Of a DNA stretch of 64,000 nucleotides, positions 10,005-19,096 are shown in pieces. The DNA is from Pseudomonadota bacterium (GTDB lineage Bacteria; Pseudomonadota; Gammaproteobacteria; Eutrophobiales; Eutrophobiaceae). The DNA lies in contig JABFGI010000002.1 in assembly GCA_013112535.1 (NCBI GenBank), positions 496,001 through 560,000 on the forward strand, given 5' to 3'. Numbering within the stretch: the stretch's first letter is position 1; every line of letters starts with the position of its first letter. The notes under the pieces are model-generated. The model was not told the origin of the DNA. It did no database searches and worked only from the letters and a program-made list of their open reading frames with translations. Position numbers and translations under genes: made by a program.

Positions 10005-11169
10005 ATTCCATAAAGTGCTCAAGCAAGATTTCAAGCTCTTTTGATTTACTAGGCAATCTTAGTTGTTTTAATGCTTGCGCTTCTAGTTGTCTTATTCTTT
10101 CTCTAGTCACAGTGTAATCATTTCCAATTTGTTCTAATGTCTCAGACACTTCATCATCATTTAGTCCAAATCGTCTTTCTATAATATCTTTTTTTCTAGC
10201 TGGAAATTCAGAAAGAACCATATCAATTTTTTTTGTTATATTTTCCTCAATTACTAAATCTTCAGGATTTAAACAATTATCATCCCTTATAAAATCTACT
10301 ATTTTTCCGTCATCAGGCTCATCACTTCTTATCGGTTGTTCAGTTGAAACGAATTTAGTATCAATAAGATCGCAAAGTAATCTAGTATGGTCTATGGAAT
10401 ACTCGGTATGATGAGCAATTTCATTCACTGTAGGTTCTCTACCATTATTTATTCTGTATAAGTAGGCTCTTGCTTTTCTAATTCGATGTAATGAAGTTGC
10501 AAGATGTACTGGCAACCTAATTGTTCTTCCCGTATTAGCAATAGCTCTAGTAATAGCTTGCCTAATCCACCAAGTTGCATACGTAGAGAATTTAAATCCC
10601 TTTCTATAGTCGTATTTTTCAGCAGCCCTTATTAACCCAAATATTCCTTCTTGTATTAAGTCTTCTAAACTTAGAAAGTTTAAAAAATTATATTTCTTGG
10701 CGACACTTATAACTAATCTAATATTTGATGTAATGAATTTATTCTTTGCTTTAATACCTTTCTCAATTATATGTTTATACCGATCAAAAAATTCATCATT
10801 AATTTCTTCATCTGACACACTGCCTATTAAATTAATATACTGCATATATGAATAACCAAGTTTGCGTTCTTCTTCAGCACTTAGTAATTCATGATATCCA
10901 TACTTATCTAATATTTCTTCTTCTTTTACATCTTTTTTCTCTTCTTCATGCTCAAAATAATCATCATCTTCTTCTTGATTCTGAGTATCAGAAATTATGT
11001 TTTTTTCTATAAGTAAATCATATAACTCAAGAATTTCATTTCCGTTTAGTTCTTTTTTTACGACAAGCCTTTCTACTTGGCTAATATCAATACTGTTTCC
11101 TTGACGCTGAAAATCAGCCTCAATCATTTCGGCAACTTTCTCGACACGAGTTTTTACAATTTCATCCAT
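9991..11169 (-). CDS. Sigma-70 family RNA polymerase sigma factor (RpoD-like) in the DISARM-like operon
   Basis: 392 residues. An N-terminal 60-residue part resembles region 1.1 and is followed by an acidic linker. Region 1.2 follows ([13 protein letters not shown]). Regions 2.1-2.4 include [20 protein letters not shown] and [13 protein letters not shown]. Region 3 includes IRLPVHL. Region 4.2 is [17 protein letters not shown]. It is smaller than a housekeeping RpoD and lacks its long non-conserved region. It is the first gene of an operon whose second gene, the DrmA-like helicase, overlaps its stop, so the products are probably made together. It may direct RNA polymerase to the defence genes or replace a sigma factor disabled by phage; both ideas are inference. 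No good ribosome-binding site precedes the ATG. Confidence 0.9.
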   Translation of the reverse strand: MDEIVKTRVEKVAEMIEADFQRQGNSIDISQVERLVVKKELNGNEILELYDLLIEKNIISDTQNQEEDDDYFEHEEEKKDVKEEEILDKYGYHELLSAEEERKLGYSYMQYINLIGSVSDEEINDEFFDRYKHIIEKGIKAKNKFITSNIRLVISVAKKYNFLNFLSLEDLIQEGIFGLIRAAEKYDYRKGFKFSTYATWWIRQAITRAIANTGRTIRLPVHLATSLHRIRKARAYLYRINNGREPTVNEIAHHTEYSIDHTRLLCDLIDTKFVSTEQPIRSDEPDDGKIVDFIRDDNCLNPEDLVIEENITKKIDMVLSEFPARKKDIIERRFGLNDDEVSETLEQIGNDYTVTRERIRQLEAQALKQLRLPSKSKELEILLEHFMEYDDD

Positions 11170-11187
11170 AAAAGTACAGGAGGTTAA

Positions 11188-11553
11188 ATGCGTCTTTTTC
11201 GTTCCTTTTCAGATTTAAATTTTTTATCAAAGTCCAATCCCGCTTATCCTGTCATATTATCATTGATGCCGAATATCATTAATACTGGTAATCCAATAAA
11301 TAATGATTATTTCCCATCAAAAGATGGCTATTTGGTTCTAATTGAAAAAACCGATTGTTTCGAACCGCTCTTAGAGATTGGAATTCAATATAAATTGAAT
11401 GAAATTCCATTTGAGGGAATCACTAAAATTGACGGATTTTTTCATGCCGTTTATGTCCCCAATAACCAATTTACGCTCAGTTTTCTCGTTCCTGACGAAC
11501 CCTGGATTCCTGAAAACCTAAGAAAGTACCTCGAAGATCACATTGACGAATAA
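11188..11553 (+). CDS. Small island protein, paralogue of the gene at 11666
   Basis: 121 residues, family not recognised. It aligns by eye along its length with the next gene: [11 protein letters not shown] against SEDGYIILLEK, then [19 protein letters not shown] against IEFDGISRINDQYLYAPYI, and a hydrophobic FTLSFLVP against YGLAFVIP. No signal peptide or membrane helix is obvious. AGGAGG lies 6 bases before the ATG and supports the start. It diverges from the sigma-factor gene with only an 18-base gap, so its promoter must lie in that gap or inside the sigma gene. It could be a structural or regulatory accessory of the island. Confidence 0.6.
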   Translation: MRLFRSFSDLNFLSKSNPAYPVILSLMPNIINTGNPINNDYFPSKDGYLVLIEKTDCFEPLLEIGIQYKLNEIPFEGITKIDGFFHAVYVPNNQFTLSFLVPDEPWIPENLRKYLEDHIDE

Positions 11554-11612
11554 ACACTGCGCACTAAGCAGTACCTTATATAGATACATACCTCATCCTC
11601 CTCTTAACCCCC

Positions 11613-11646
11613 AAAGGCCCATTAATATTTTTATTAGTGGGCTTTT
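11613..11646 (+). terminator. Hairpin with T-tract between two paralogous genes
   Basis: Arms AGGCCCATTAAT and ATTAGTGGGCTTTT form a stable stem ending in a T-rich stretch (TTTTCTTTTT). It lies about 60 bases after the first gene's stop and about 20 bases before the ATG of its paralogue. It should stop transcription after the first gene or act as an attenuator controlling the second. Confidence 0.7.
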
Positions 11647-11665
11647 CTTTTTACAGGAATGCAAC

Positions 11666-12028
11666 ATGAAAACGTTTAAAAAAAGATCGGATATAAATCA
11701 ATTACCACATACCCATAATGCATTTTTTATTATTCAAAGATTGATAGATGTTTTGATCGTTGAATATGAATTACACGGAGTTAAACATAACCCTTCTGAA
11801 GATGGTTACATTATCCTTTTAGAAAAGGAAAGTGATCCATTAGAAGAAATCAGTTCCTACTGGCATCAACTGCAAGACATAGAATTCGATGGCATCAGTA
11901 GAATTAATGACCAGTATCTGTATGCGCCTTATATAGGCACCGATCAGTATGGTCTTGCTTTTGTTATTCCCACCGACATCCTACCTGAAGAAATGCACTC
12001 ACTTATACATGACACAATCACATTTTAA
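11666..12028 (+). CDS. Small island protein, paralogue of the gene at 11188
   Basis: 120 residues from the ATG at 11666. A longer in-frame reading from 11543 would run through the terminator hairpin and is unlikely. The body (EDGYIILLEKESDPLEE, IEFDGISRIND, YGLAFVIP) aligns with the preceding protein, so the pair arose by duplication. Function unknown; soluble by appearance. The gene follows the hairpin directly, so its expression may depend on read-through of that terminator. Confidence 0.6.
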   Translation: MKTFKKRSDINQLPHTHNAFFIIQRLIDVLIVEYELHGVKHNPSEDGYIILLEKESDPLEEISSYWHQLQDIEFDGISRINDQYLYAPYIGTDQYGLAFVIPTDILPEEMHSLIHDTITF

Positions 12029-12053
12029 TACCAACACAACATGAGGATTAGTT

Positions 12054-12536
12054 ATGACCATTAAAACTAAGACAGATAATCAACTTAAAATAATTAAATC
12101 AGGAAAATGTAAATCTTTAACAAACAAATCTACGATTGGATACGACATACTACGCGACCCTAAAAACTTATTGTTCGTTCAACTTATTTCAAACAGTGGT
12201 GGAGGATTCTATTCATCAGAACCAGTTTCTCTAGATGAAGTGATAAAAATACTCCAACAAGTCAAAGATAAAACGCAACTTACTGCAAAATACTTACATA
12301 AGTTGTTTAAAGGTCGTAGTAGCAACTCTGCAGGATTTTTAATGTGCGTTTTGAGAGACATGAAATTAGTCAAAAATGTTTCAGGAAAACAACGTCATTT
12401 TGAGCTTATGGAGTTCAAACCGATTTTGGAAGAGATGAAATCTTTGGCCTCTCCACGAGCGTCCACAAAAAAGCCGCAAATTTCAAAGAAAACTCGAAAG
12501 AAATCAACGAAGAAAGCACGAAGCAAGACTGGCTGA
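12054..12536 (+). CDS. Hypothetical protein with Lys-rich tail
   Basis: 160 residues, family not recognised. The first 120 residues form a compact mixed domain; residues 70-115 (VKDKTQLTAKYLHKLFKGRSS and following) could be a winged-helix-like segment. The last 25 residues are rich in Lys, Arg, Ser and Thr (SKKTRKKSTKKARSK), suggesting contact with nucleic acid. It starts 25 bases after the previous gene and is the last gene before the right island end, ending 10 bases before the repeat. Confidence 0.55.
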   Translation: MTIKTKTDNQLKIIKSGKCKSLTNKSTIGYDILRDPKNLLFVQLISNSGGGFYSSEPVSLDEVIKILQQVKDKTQLTAKYLHKLFKGRSSNSAGFLMCVLRDMKLVKNVSGKQRHFELMEFKPILEEMKSLASPRASTKKPQISKKTRKKSTKKARSKTG

Positions 12537-12545
12537 GACAAACGA

Positions 12546-12661
12546 ACTCTGACTCCGCCAGTGCAGGTTCGAATCCTGCATCCCCAACCAATTTTAAAAT
12601 TTATAAACTAAATTATTGGTTCAGTGATTATTAACCAGCAGGCCTCTATTCGAACCTGTCC
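12546..12661 (+). repeat. Right copy of island-flanking repeat, tRNA-Gln 3' half (attR-like)
   Basis: It begins ACTCTGACTCCG, matching the tRNA-Gln anticodon arm, and continues through a T-arm, an AACCA end and the following ATTTTAAA. The T-stem differs from the intact tRNA but still pairs (GCAGG/CCTGC instead of AGAGG/CCTCT), so it came from a functional tRNA allele. The second block TTCGAACCTGTCC is at 12649-12661. There is no 5' half, so it is not a tRNA gene. From 12662 to 12860 I see nothing further. Confidence 0.75.
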
Positions 12662-12860
12662 AAGAAAATATACGAAATTTATTCTGGCCATCAATTTCTT
12701 TAACAAGAATACTAATTATTATTAATCACTTCTTCGAAATATGAGTTGATTCGTTCCTGAAGCTTATAAATACTCCTGATTGTGGCTTTATAGTATTTGC
12801 CTACCTATTTAAATTAACACCATAAAGTGACTCGTTAGTAACAGCATATTTATAGAAAAT

Positions 12861-13352
12861 TCAAAAATCATCATTCTCAGGATCGACAATATTATTAAGT
12901 ACGTACTGAATAGATACCTGTTTTAATCTTCTTACTCGTCCCGGTGATAACTGACCTGAAATAGATTCCAGTATTTTTGCAGCATTAGTATTTCCCTGTT
13001 TATATGATGCATAAAGCCATATATACGCGTTTTCAAAATCACGATTGCCCAAATCACCGGATTCATATATTGCTCCCAGATTTCTTTGTGCATCCGGGTT
13101 GCCCGCTTCTGCCGACTTTTTGTACCAGTGAAAAGCTTGTTTAATATCTCGATTCACACCTCTACCAAGATAATAATGGATACCTAAATAATTCTGAGCT
13201 ATATCATTCCCTTCAACTGCTCTTTCTTTCCATAATCTAAATGATAGTTCGTAATCACCATCATCAAATGCCTTCTGCGGATCATTTTCATTACGACAGG
13301 CCGACAGAAAAACAAACAAGAATAAAATTATGATTGATAATTTTTTAAGCAT
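12861..13352 (-). CDS. Sel1-repeat lipoprotein
   Basis: 163 residues. The N-terminus is a hydrophobic signal ending in the lipobox LSAC (Cys19), so the protein is probably anchored in a membrane facing the periplasm. Sel1-type helical repeats follow: A-x-x-YLGIHYYLGRGVNRD and A-x-RNLGAIYESGDLGNRD, with GNPDAQ between them, then a third degenerate repeat. Such repeats mediate protein contacts. It stands alone, downstream of and in the same direction as the nor operon, with a 269-bp gap, so it is probably a separate transcription unit. Confidence 0.75.
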   Translation of the reverse strand: MLKKLSIIILFLFVFLSACRNENDPQKAFDDGDYELSFRLWKERAVEGNDIAQNYLGIHYYLGRGVNRDIKQAFHWYKKSAEAGNPDAQRNLGAIYESGDLGNRDFENAYIWLYASYKQGNTNAAKILESISGQLSPGRVRRLKQVSIQYVLNNIVDPENDDF

Positions 13353-13621
13353 TACATCACTCGTTCTGACTATTCGATGGTTACCGTATCGTTTTTTGCA
13401 TTCGACAACTGTGATTTATATATCTTCAGACATATATTCACAATGTGAAAATGATCTCATTATGAGAATATCTTGTCTGTATCTATTGTTTTAATCCATC
13501 ACAAATTTCGATTTTAGAAATATTATGATTAACTCTGGAAAAAACTATGTTCATAATAAATATTATTAACCAACACATAATCTCATTAATAAGTAATATT
13601 AAATAATTAAAATTATCTGCT

Positions 13622-15460
13622 TTAACTTGCCAGCTTTAAATATAATTTTGGCAATTTATAGGGCAACTCATTTGCATTTCTTACAAATGTATATGAAGAC
13701 TTACCAAAGATATAAGGCAGGTAATCATTCGCTTTATCATCAATCGAAACACAGAAAGGATGAATTCCTTTTTTATTTGCCTCAATAATTGCCATCCGAG
13801 TGTCTTCAATACCATAACGACCTTCATAACGATCCAGATCATTTGGTTTTCCATCGGTTAGAATTAACAACAATTTGTGTTCATGTGTCTGGGTAGCAAG
13901 TTGCGCTGTCGCATACCGAATAGCAGCCCCGATGCGGGTATAATAACCAGGTCTCAGATCTGCAATACGACCTCTGATTATTGGGCTTAATGCTTCGTCA
14001 AAATGTTTTATCCAGGACAAACGAACATGATTACGTCGTTTGGAAGAAAAAGCGCTGATAGCAAAGCGATCACCAGTCAGACTTAAAGCTTCTGAAAATA
14101 AATATAAGCTATCCTGAATACAGTCAATAATTCGTGAATTGTCATCAATATAAGCATCCGTAGAGAAAGAAACATCTGCTAACAACAAACAACATAGGTC
14201 TCGAAGAGAACGATTCTGACGTCGATATAGATTCTCAGTACTATGACTGTGACCATTAGCTTGATCTGTTGTAAGTTGTACAAAAGCTTCCAAATCCAGT
14301 TCACTACCGTCATTTTGTGCTCTTTCCCAGACACGGCTAAGTAAAAGTTTTTCAAATTGCGCTTTGAGTTTTCGGGATTTGTAATAGAGGTGCTTAGGCA
14401 ACTCAGTAGGCTTCACGTCTCTGGATACCATGGCTTGTACGGAACAATAATCTTTTTGCATGATTTGCTTTTTATAATCCCACTCGGGTTGTAATACTCC
14501 ATCGCCCAAATAAACATTGTCTTCCTGTTCAGAAGGAAGATCGAGGTCAAATTTTAATCGTGAAGCAGTCGACTTGTTATCACGAGACAAAGTAATGACA
14601 TCAAGGTCATCGACGACACGTTCAGCTTCATCATCGTCACCTTCATCAACGGGACGGTCAACACCGACATACTCAGACCAGCTAAATAAACTTTCCAGAC
14701 GTGTAGCCAACAGGCCATCATCTCTTTTTGGCATGTTTTTATATTCACCTTTTCGTCCATCCTTCTTTTTTAGTTTCTTTTCTTTACTATTTGAAGAAAA
14801 AGTTTCTGAATCATCATCAGAGCTGAACGGATTTTTCGCATCTGAATTAATAGCCTGATATAACCAAAGCGGAACGAATTGTTTAACAGAACTATTAGTT
14901 GGCCAATGATGTTCTGAAAATGGACTTTTCAGTGCTGCCTCAATAATGTCATTACATTTTTTTTCCTGTTTATTTTTTGTTTTATGTTTTAACTGTTCTG
15001 TTAAATAAGCATTAACCAGTTTGTAATAACGGTGTTCAAGCCCGGGATAATCTATTAGTACATTACGAACGGCGTTTATATTTTGATTAAGCCAATCATC
15101 ATTATTTATAAAGTCTGTATTGCTTGCTGCCAGTGCTGATAACCAATAAAACAAATCATTATTTAATGATTTTTCCGGATACACAGAAAGTCGTCCGGGC
15201 AGTCTTAAACAATCATGCTCGAGCGAAGCTACAGGAATGGCTTGATTCGTCCCGGCAATACGTTGTAATACCGTTCTCTCCTGACCAAGTTGACGGGGTA
15301 TTGATGCATCAATTCTTAATGAGTTATTTCCACCTAATGCTCTAAACCAGATACCCAATTTTATTTTTATATCATCTAGCGAAACAGCCGCTTTAGGATA
15401 ATGATTACGTGCTGCAAAGGTAATGAGTCCGTGCCAGTACTTTCCTACGGTTTCTTCCAT
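13622..15460 (-). CDS. norD: Nitric oxide reductase activation protein NorD
   Basis: 612 residues. A C-terminal von Willebrand A domain carries the metal-site motif ADVSFST near residue 430 and LLILTDGKPND near 535. The N-terminal half is a helical region specific to the NorD/CbbO family, interrupted by a charged, low-complexity stretch (DDDSETFSSNSKEKKLKKK). With the AAA+ protein NorQ it is needed to mature the NO reductase, probably by helping insert the non-heme iron into NorB. It is the last gene of norC-norB-norQ-x-norD. Confidence 0.9.
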   Translation of the reverse strand: MEETVGKYWHGLITFAARNHYPKAAVSLDDIKIKLGIWFRALGGNNSLRIDASIPRQLGQERTVLQRIAGTNQAIPVASLEHDCLRLPGRLSVYPEKSLNNDLFYWLSALAASNTDFINNDDWLNQNINAVRNVLIDYPGLEHRYYKLVNAYLTEQLKHKTKNKQEKKCNDIIEAALKSPFSEHHWPTNSSVKQFVPLWLYQAINSDAKNPFSSDDDSETFSSNSKEKKLKKKDGRKGEYKNMPKRDDGLLATRLESLFSWSEYVGVDRPVDEGDDDEAERVVDDLDVITLSRDNKSTASRLKFDLDLPSEQEDNVYLGDGVLQPEWDYKKQIMQKDYCSVQAMVSRDVKPTELPKHLYYKSRKLKAQFEKLLLSRVWERAQNDGSELDLEAFVQLTTDQANGHSHSTENLYRRQNRSLRDLCCLLLADVSFSTDAYIDDNSRIIDCIQDSLYLFSEALSLTGDRFAISAFSSKRRNHVRLSWIKHFDEALSPIIRGRIADLRPGYYTRIGAAIRYATAQLATQTHEHKLLLILTDGKPNDLDRYEGRYGIEDTRMAIIEANKKGIHPFCVSIDDKANDYLPYIFGKSSYTFVRNANELPYKLPKLYLKLAS

Positions 15461-15462
15461 AA

Positions 15463-15864
15463 TTAAATCTTCCTTTTTGAAATAAAAGATAAGCCTGGAT
15501 AGATATAAGCTTGCTGATTAATACCTTTAGCCAGTGAAAAAGCACCGAGCAAAGCCAGAATCGCGTGAATTGATAAAACATAAATAATCATGACCATCCA
15601 ACTATACACCGAAGAAAGATCACCAATTATCATAATAATAATACTGATTCCGACGATGACCAGACCGGAAACAATACTGATATAGAAGTTTTGCTGTAAT
15701 TGAACGCGTGCAGTTGTTTGTTCAATTTGTCTAAATTTAATGTACAAGATTGCCAGGATCAAAAATGACAGTCCTGGTAATAATAATAAATTTAATAAAT
15801 ATAATGCTGGAGCAAGAATAGATAATCGATTGGCCAGTTTGATGTTTTTATCTGTTGTAACCAT
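15463..15864 (-). CDS. Membrane protein in nor operon
   Basis: 133 residues with four hydrophobic segments (roughly 15-45, 60-85, 90-110 and 110-120), no cofactor motif and a basic C-terminus. I do not recognise the family firmly; it resembles small four-helix inner-membrane proteins of the DUF4870 kind. It lies between norQ (8-bp gap) and norD (2-bp gap), so it is co-expressed with the NO reductase and could assist its assembly or membrane insertion. Confidence 0.6.
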   Translation of the reverse strand: MVTTDKNIKLANRLSILAPALYLLNLLLLPGLSFLILAILYIKFRQIEQTTARVQLQQNFYISIVSGLVIVGISIIIMIIGDLSSVYSWMVMIIYVLSIHAILALLGAFSLAKGINQQAYIYPGLSFISKRKI

Positions 15865-15872
15865 GACGAAAA

Positions 15873-16685
15873 TCAGGCAAAGATAGCATCTACTACATCC
15901 ATCAATATTTTTGTCGTTTCCTGATCATCCGTCAAGGGTTCGATAATAGCAGCAAGACAGGCTTCTCTTACCGGAATTTTCTCTAATATCAATTCAGAGG
16001 CATAAACTAAAAGGCGTGTTGAAGGTGCTTCTTCCAAATCAATATCTTTCAGTTTACGTAATCCCGATGCTAAACGAACCAATTGACTAGCACATGTTTT
16101 ATCAATTCCCGTTTCCTGCATGAGGATATTAACTTCAGTCTCAGTATCCGGATATTGAAATGTCGCCGCAACAAACCGTTGGCGAGTGGAAGGTTTCATT
16201 CCTTTAAGTAAATTCTGATAACCTGGATTGTAGGAAACAACTAACATAAACTCCGGCGGACATTGTAAAACTTCACCCGTACGTTCAACTGAAAGGGTAC
16301 GTCGATCATCCGTCAATGGATGCAGCACAACAATTGTATCTTTTCGTGCTTCAACAACTTCATCCAGATAGCAAATTCCACCGTTACGAACAGCTTTAGT
16401 TAAAGGACCATCCTGCCAATAGGTAGAACCGCCTTCAATCAGATGCCGTCCAACAAGATCTGATGCTGTCAGGTCATCATGGCAGGCCACTGTATACAGT
16501 GGCCTGTTAAGTCGTGCTGCCATATGTTGCACCAAACGTGTTTTACCGCAACCGGTTGGCCCTTTAAGTAACATAGGCAGCTTACGTTGGTAGGCAGATT
16601 CGAATAACACAATCTCATTTCCCTGAACTTCATAATAGGGTAGCTCTAATGAGTGAGATATGTCATCTTTTACCTGCATATTCAT
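15873..16685 (-). CDS. norQ: AAA+ ATPase NorQ (CbbQ/NirQ/NorQ family)
   Basis: 270 residues, the usual size. Walker A is GPTGCGKTRLVQH near residue 40, Walker B is GGICYLDEV near 105, and MLVVSYNPGYQ forms the sensor region. It is a hexameric MoxR-type chaperone ATPase that works with the von Willebrand A protein NorD to activate the nitric oxide reductase. It is immediately adjacent to norB (no gap), supporting coupled expression. Confidence 0.92.
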   Translation of the reverse strand: MNMQVKDDISHSLELPYYEVQGNEIVLFESAYQRKLPMLLKGPTGCGKTRLVQHMAARLNRPLYTVACHDDLTASDLVGRHLIEGGSTYWQDGPLTKAVRNGGICYLDEVVEARKDTIVVLHPLTDDRRTLSVERTGEVLQCPPEFMLVVSYNPGYQNLLKGMKPSTRQRFVAATFQYPDTETEVNILMQETGIDKTCASQLVRLASGLRKLKDIDLEEAPSTRLLVYASELILEKIPVREACLAAIIEPLTDDQETTKILMDVVDAIFA

Positions 16686-18083
<1,398 letters not shown>

Positions 18084-18101
18084 TTAAATGTTCGAAAAAA
18101 A

Positions 18102-18536
18102 TTAACCTTGAATATTCGGTGGCCAATTTTCAGTGTTAACTTCGCTGGTCCACTTCAGGAATTCAGCGATAGCATCCAATTCTTCTTCGGTTAAATTAAA
18201 TTGCGGCATGCTACGTCGTCCTTCGATACCATCGACAGGTCTGGACTTTATAAAACCAATAATGGCTTCTTTGGAATTACCATAACGTTTGTAAACATTA
18301 CCAAGTTCTGGAGCAAAATAAGCACCTTCACCAAGCAGGGAATGACAACCAATACAATTATTTTCCTCCCATATTAATTTTCCATGCGCAACCTGCTCAG
18401 TGATATTTTCCCTGTGATCGCGTTTCGGTAATTCTCGAATAGTATCGAAGGTTAAGCCTAGAAACAGCAGGATAAAGAAAACACTCCCACCGAAATAAAT
18501 ATTCCTGGCCATATTCTTGGTAAAAAATTCACTCAT
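18102..18536 (-). CDS. norC: Nitric oxide reductase cytochrome c subunit NorC
   Basis: 144 residues. One N-terminal membrane anchor (residues 8-30) precedes a class I cytochrome c domain with heme site CIGCH near residue 62 and the distal Met ligand in RRSMPQFNL. It receives electrons from soluble cytochromes or cupredoxins and passes them to NorB. It is the first gene of the nor operon; its start is 30 bases from the nearer edge of the NsrR palindrome, consistent with direct repression. Confidence 0.95.
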   Translation of the reverse strand: MSEFFTKNMARNIYFGGSVFFILLFLGLTFDTIRELPKRDHRENITEQVAHGKLIWEENNCIGCHSLLGEGAYFAPELGNVYKRYGNSKEAIIGFIKSRPVDGIEGRRSMPQFNLTEEELDAIAEFLKWTSEVNTENWPPNIQG

Positions 18537-18565
18537 GGTTTCCTCCCGAGCTATACATAAGATTT

Positions 18566-18588
18566 AACATGTATATAATATACATGTT
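18566..18588. promoter_or_regulatory. NsrR operator, perfect 11-1-11 palindrome
   Basis: Left arm AACATGTATAT, one spacer base, right arm ATATACATGTT: the arms are exactly complementary. The architecture and the AACATG...CATGTT ends fit the 11-1-11 NsrR box known from enterobacteria. It sits in the 126-bp gap between norC and nsrR, so it should make the nor operon NO-inducible and nsrR autoregulated. Confidence 0.85.
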
Positions 18589-18662
18589 TAAAATATAGAA
18601 GAAAAGAGATAAATTGTCGAGAATCTATAATAATTACTTTCTGAATTTAGTAAGCAAAACTT

Positions 18663-19082
18663 ATGCATCTGACTAGACATTCCGATTATTCCCTGCGAGT
18701 CCTTATATTTTTGGCGTTACGACCGGAAAAACGCGCAAACATTGCAGAAATATCTACAGTTTTTAACGTTTCACGTAATCATATGGTTAAAGTCGTGCAT
18801 CAACTTTCGAAATTTGGCTATATAGAAACAACACGTGGACAAGGTGGAGGTATTGAACTCGCTAAATCAGCAACAGATATCCTTGTGGGTCAGGTTATCC
18901 GTCAAACTGAAAATAATCTTAAGGTCATTAATTGTCATAAACCTTTATGTCCAATAGTGCCAGCCTGTCTACTAAAAGGGGCATTGAATGAGGCGACAGA
19001 AGCATTTTTAAACGTGTTGGATTCTTACACTGTTGCTGATTTAGCCAAAAATAAGAACAAACTCAACAAATTGTTATCTTGA
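18663..19082 (+). CDS. nsrR: NO-sensing transcriptional repressor NsrR
   Basis: 139 residues, Rrf2 family. An N-terminal winged helix (ADYSLR-like HSDYSLRVLIFLALR, then VSRNHMVKVVHQLSKFGYI) is followed by three cysteines at 91, 96 and 102, exactly the positions of the [Fe-S] cluster ligands in E. coli NsrR. NO destroys the cluster and releases the operator. It is divergent from norC and shares with it the palindromic site, which makes a closed regulatory unit with the NO reductase. Confidence 0.93.
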   Translation: MHLTRHSDYSLRVLIFLALRPEKRANIAEISTVFNVSRNHMVKVVHQLSKFGYIETTRGQGGGIELAKSATDILVGQVIRQTENNLKVINCHKPLCPIVPACLLKGALNEATEAFLNVLDSYTVADLAKNKNKLNKLLS

Positions 19083-19096
19083 TACGTTATAGCAAT

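Larger units (their letters stand above)
958..12590. mobile_element. Genomic island in tRNA-Gln carrying a DISARM-like defence locus
   Basis: An 11.6-kb segment lies between the intact tRNA-Gln and a copy of its 3' half. It is visibly more A+T-rich than the flanking housekeeping genes. It carries an HNH-like protein, a transglutaminase-fold protein, a DNA methyltransferase, a NERD helicase, DrmB-like and DrmA-like proteins, a sigma factor and three small proteins. No integrase, transposase or conjugation gene was seen, so it is either a non-autonomous island or one that has lost its integrase. The boundaries come from the repeat pair and the defence assignment from gene content. Confidence 0.7.

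Noticed and set aside
1835..11169. Canonical DISARM system
   Set aside because: No PLD-type DrmC and no DrmE are visible, so I call it DISARM-like only.
11543..11665. Longer N-terminus for the second paralogous island protein
   Set aside because: It would run through the terminator hairpin and adds no residues resembling the paralogue.
12546..12590. Possible second tRNA-Gln gene
   Set aside because: Only the anticodon-to-CCA part is present; the acceptor 5' strand and D-arm are absent and the preceding gene ends 10 bases earlier.
13430..13470. Palindromes TTCACA-A-TGTGAA and TCTCAT-T-ATGAGA after norD
   Set aside because: Short, in A/T-rich DNA between a lipoprotein start and the end of norD; not enough to claim an operator.
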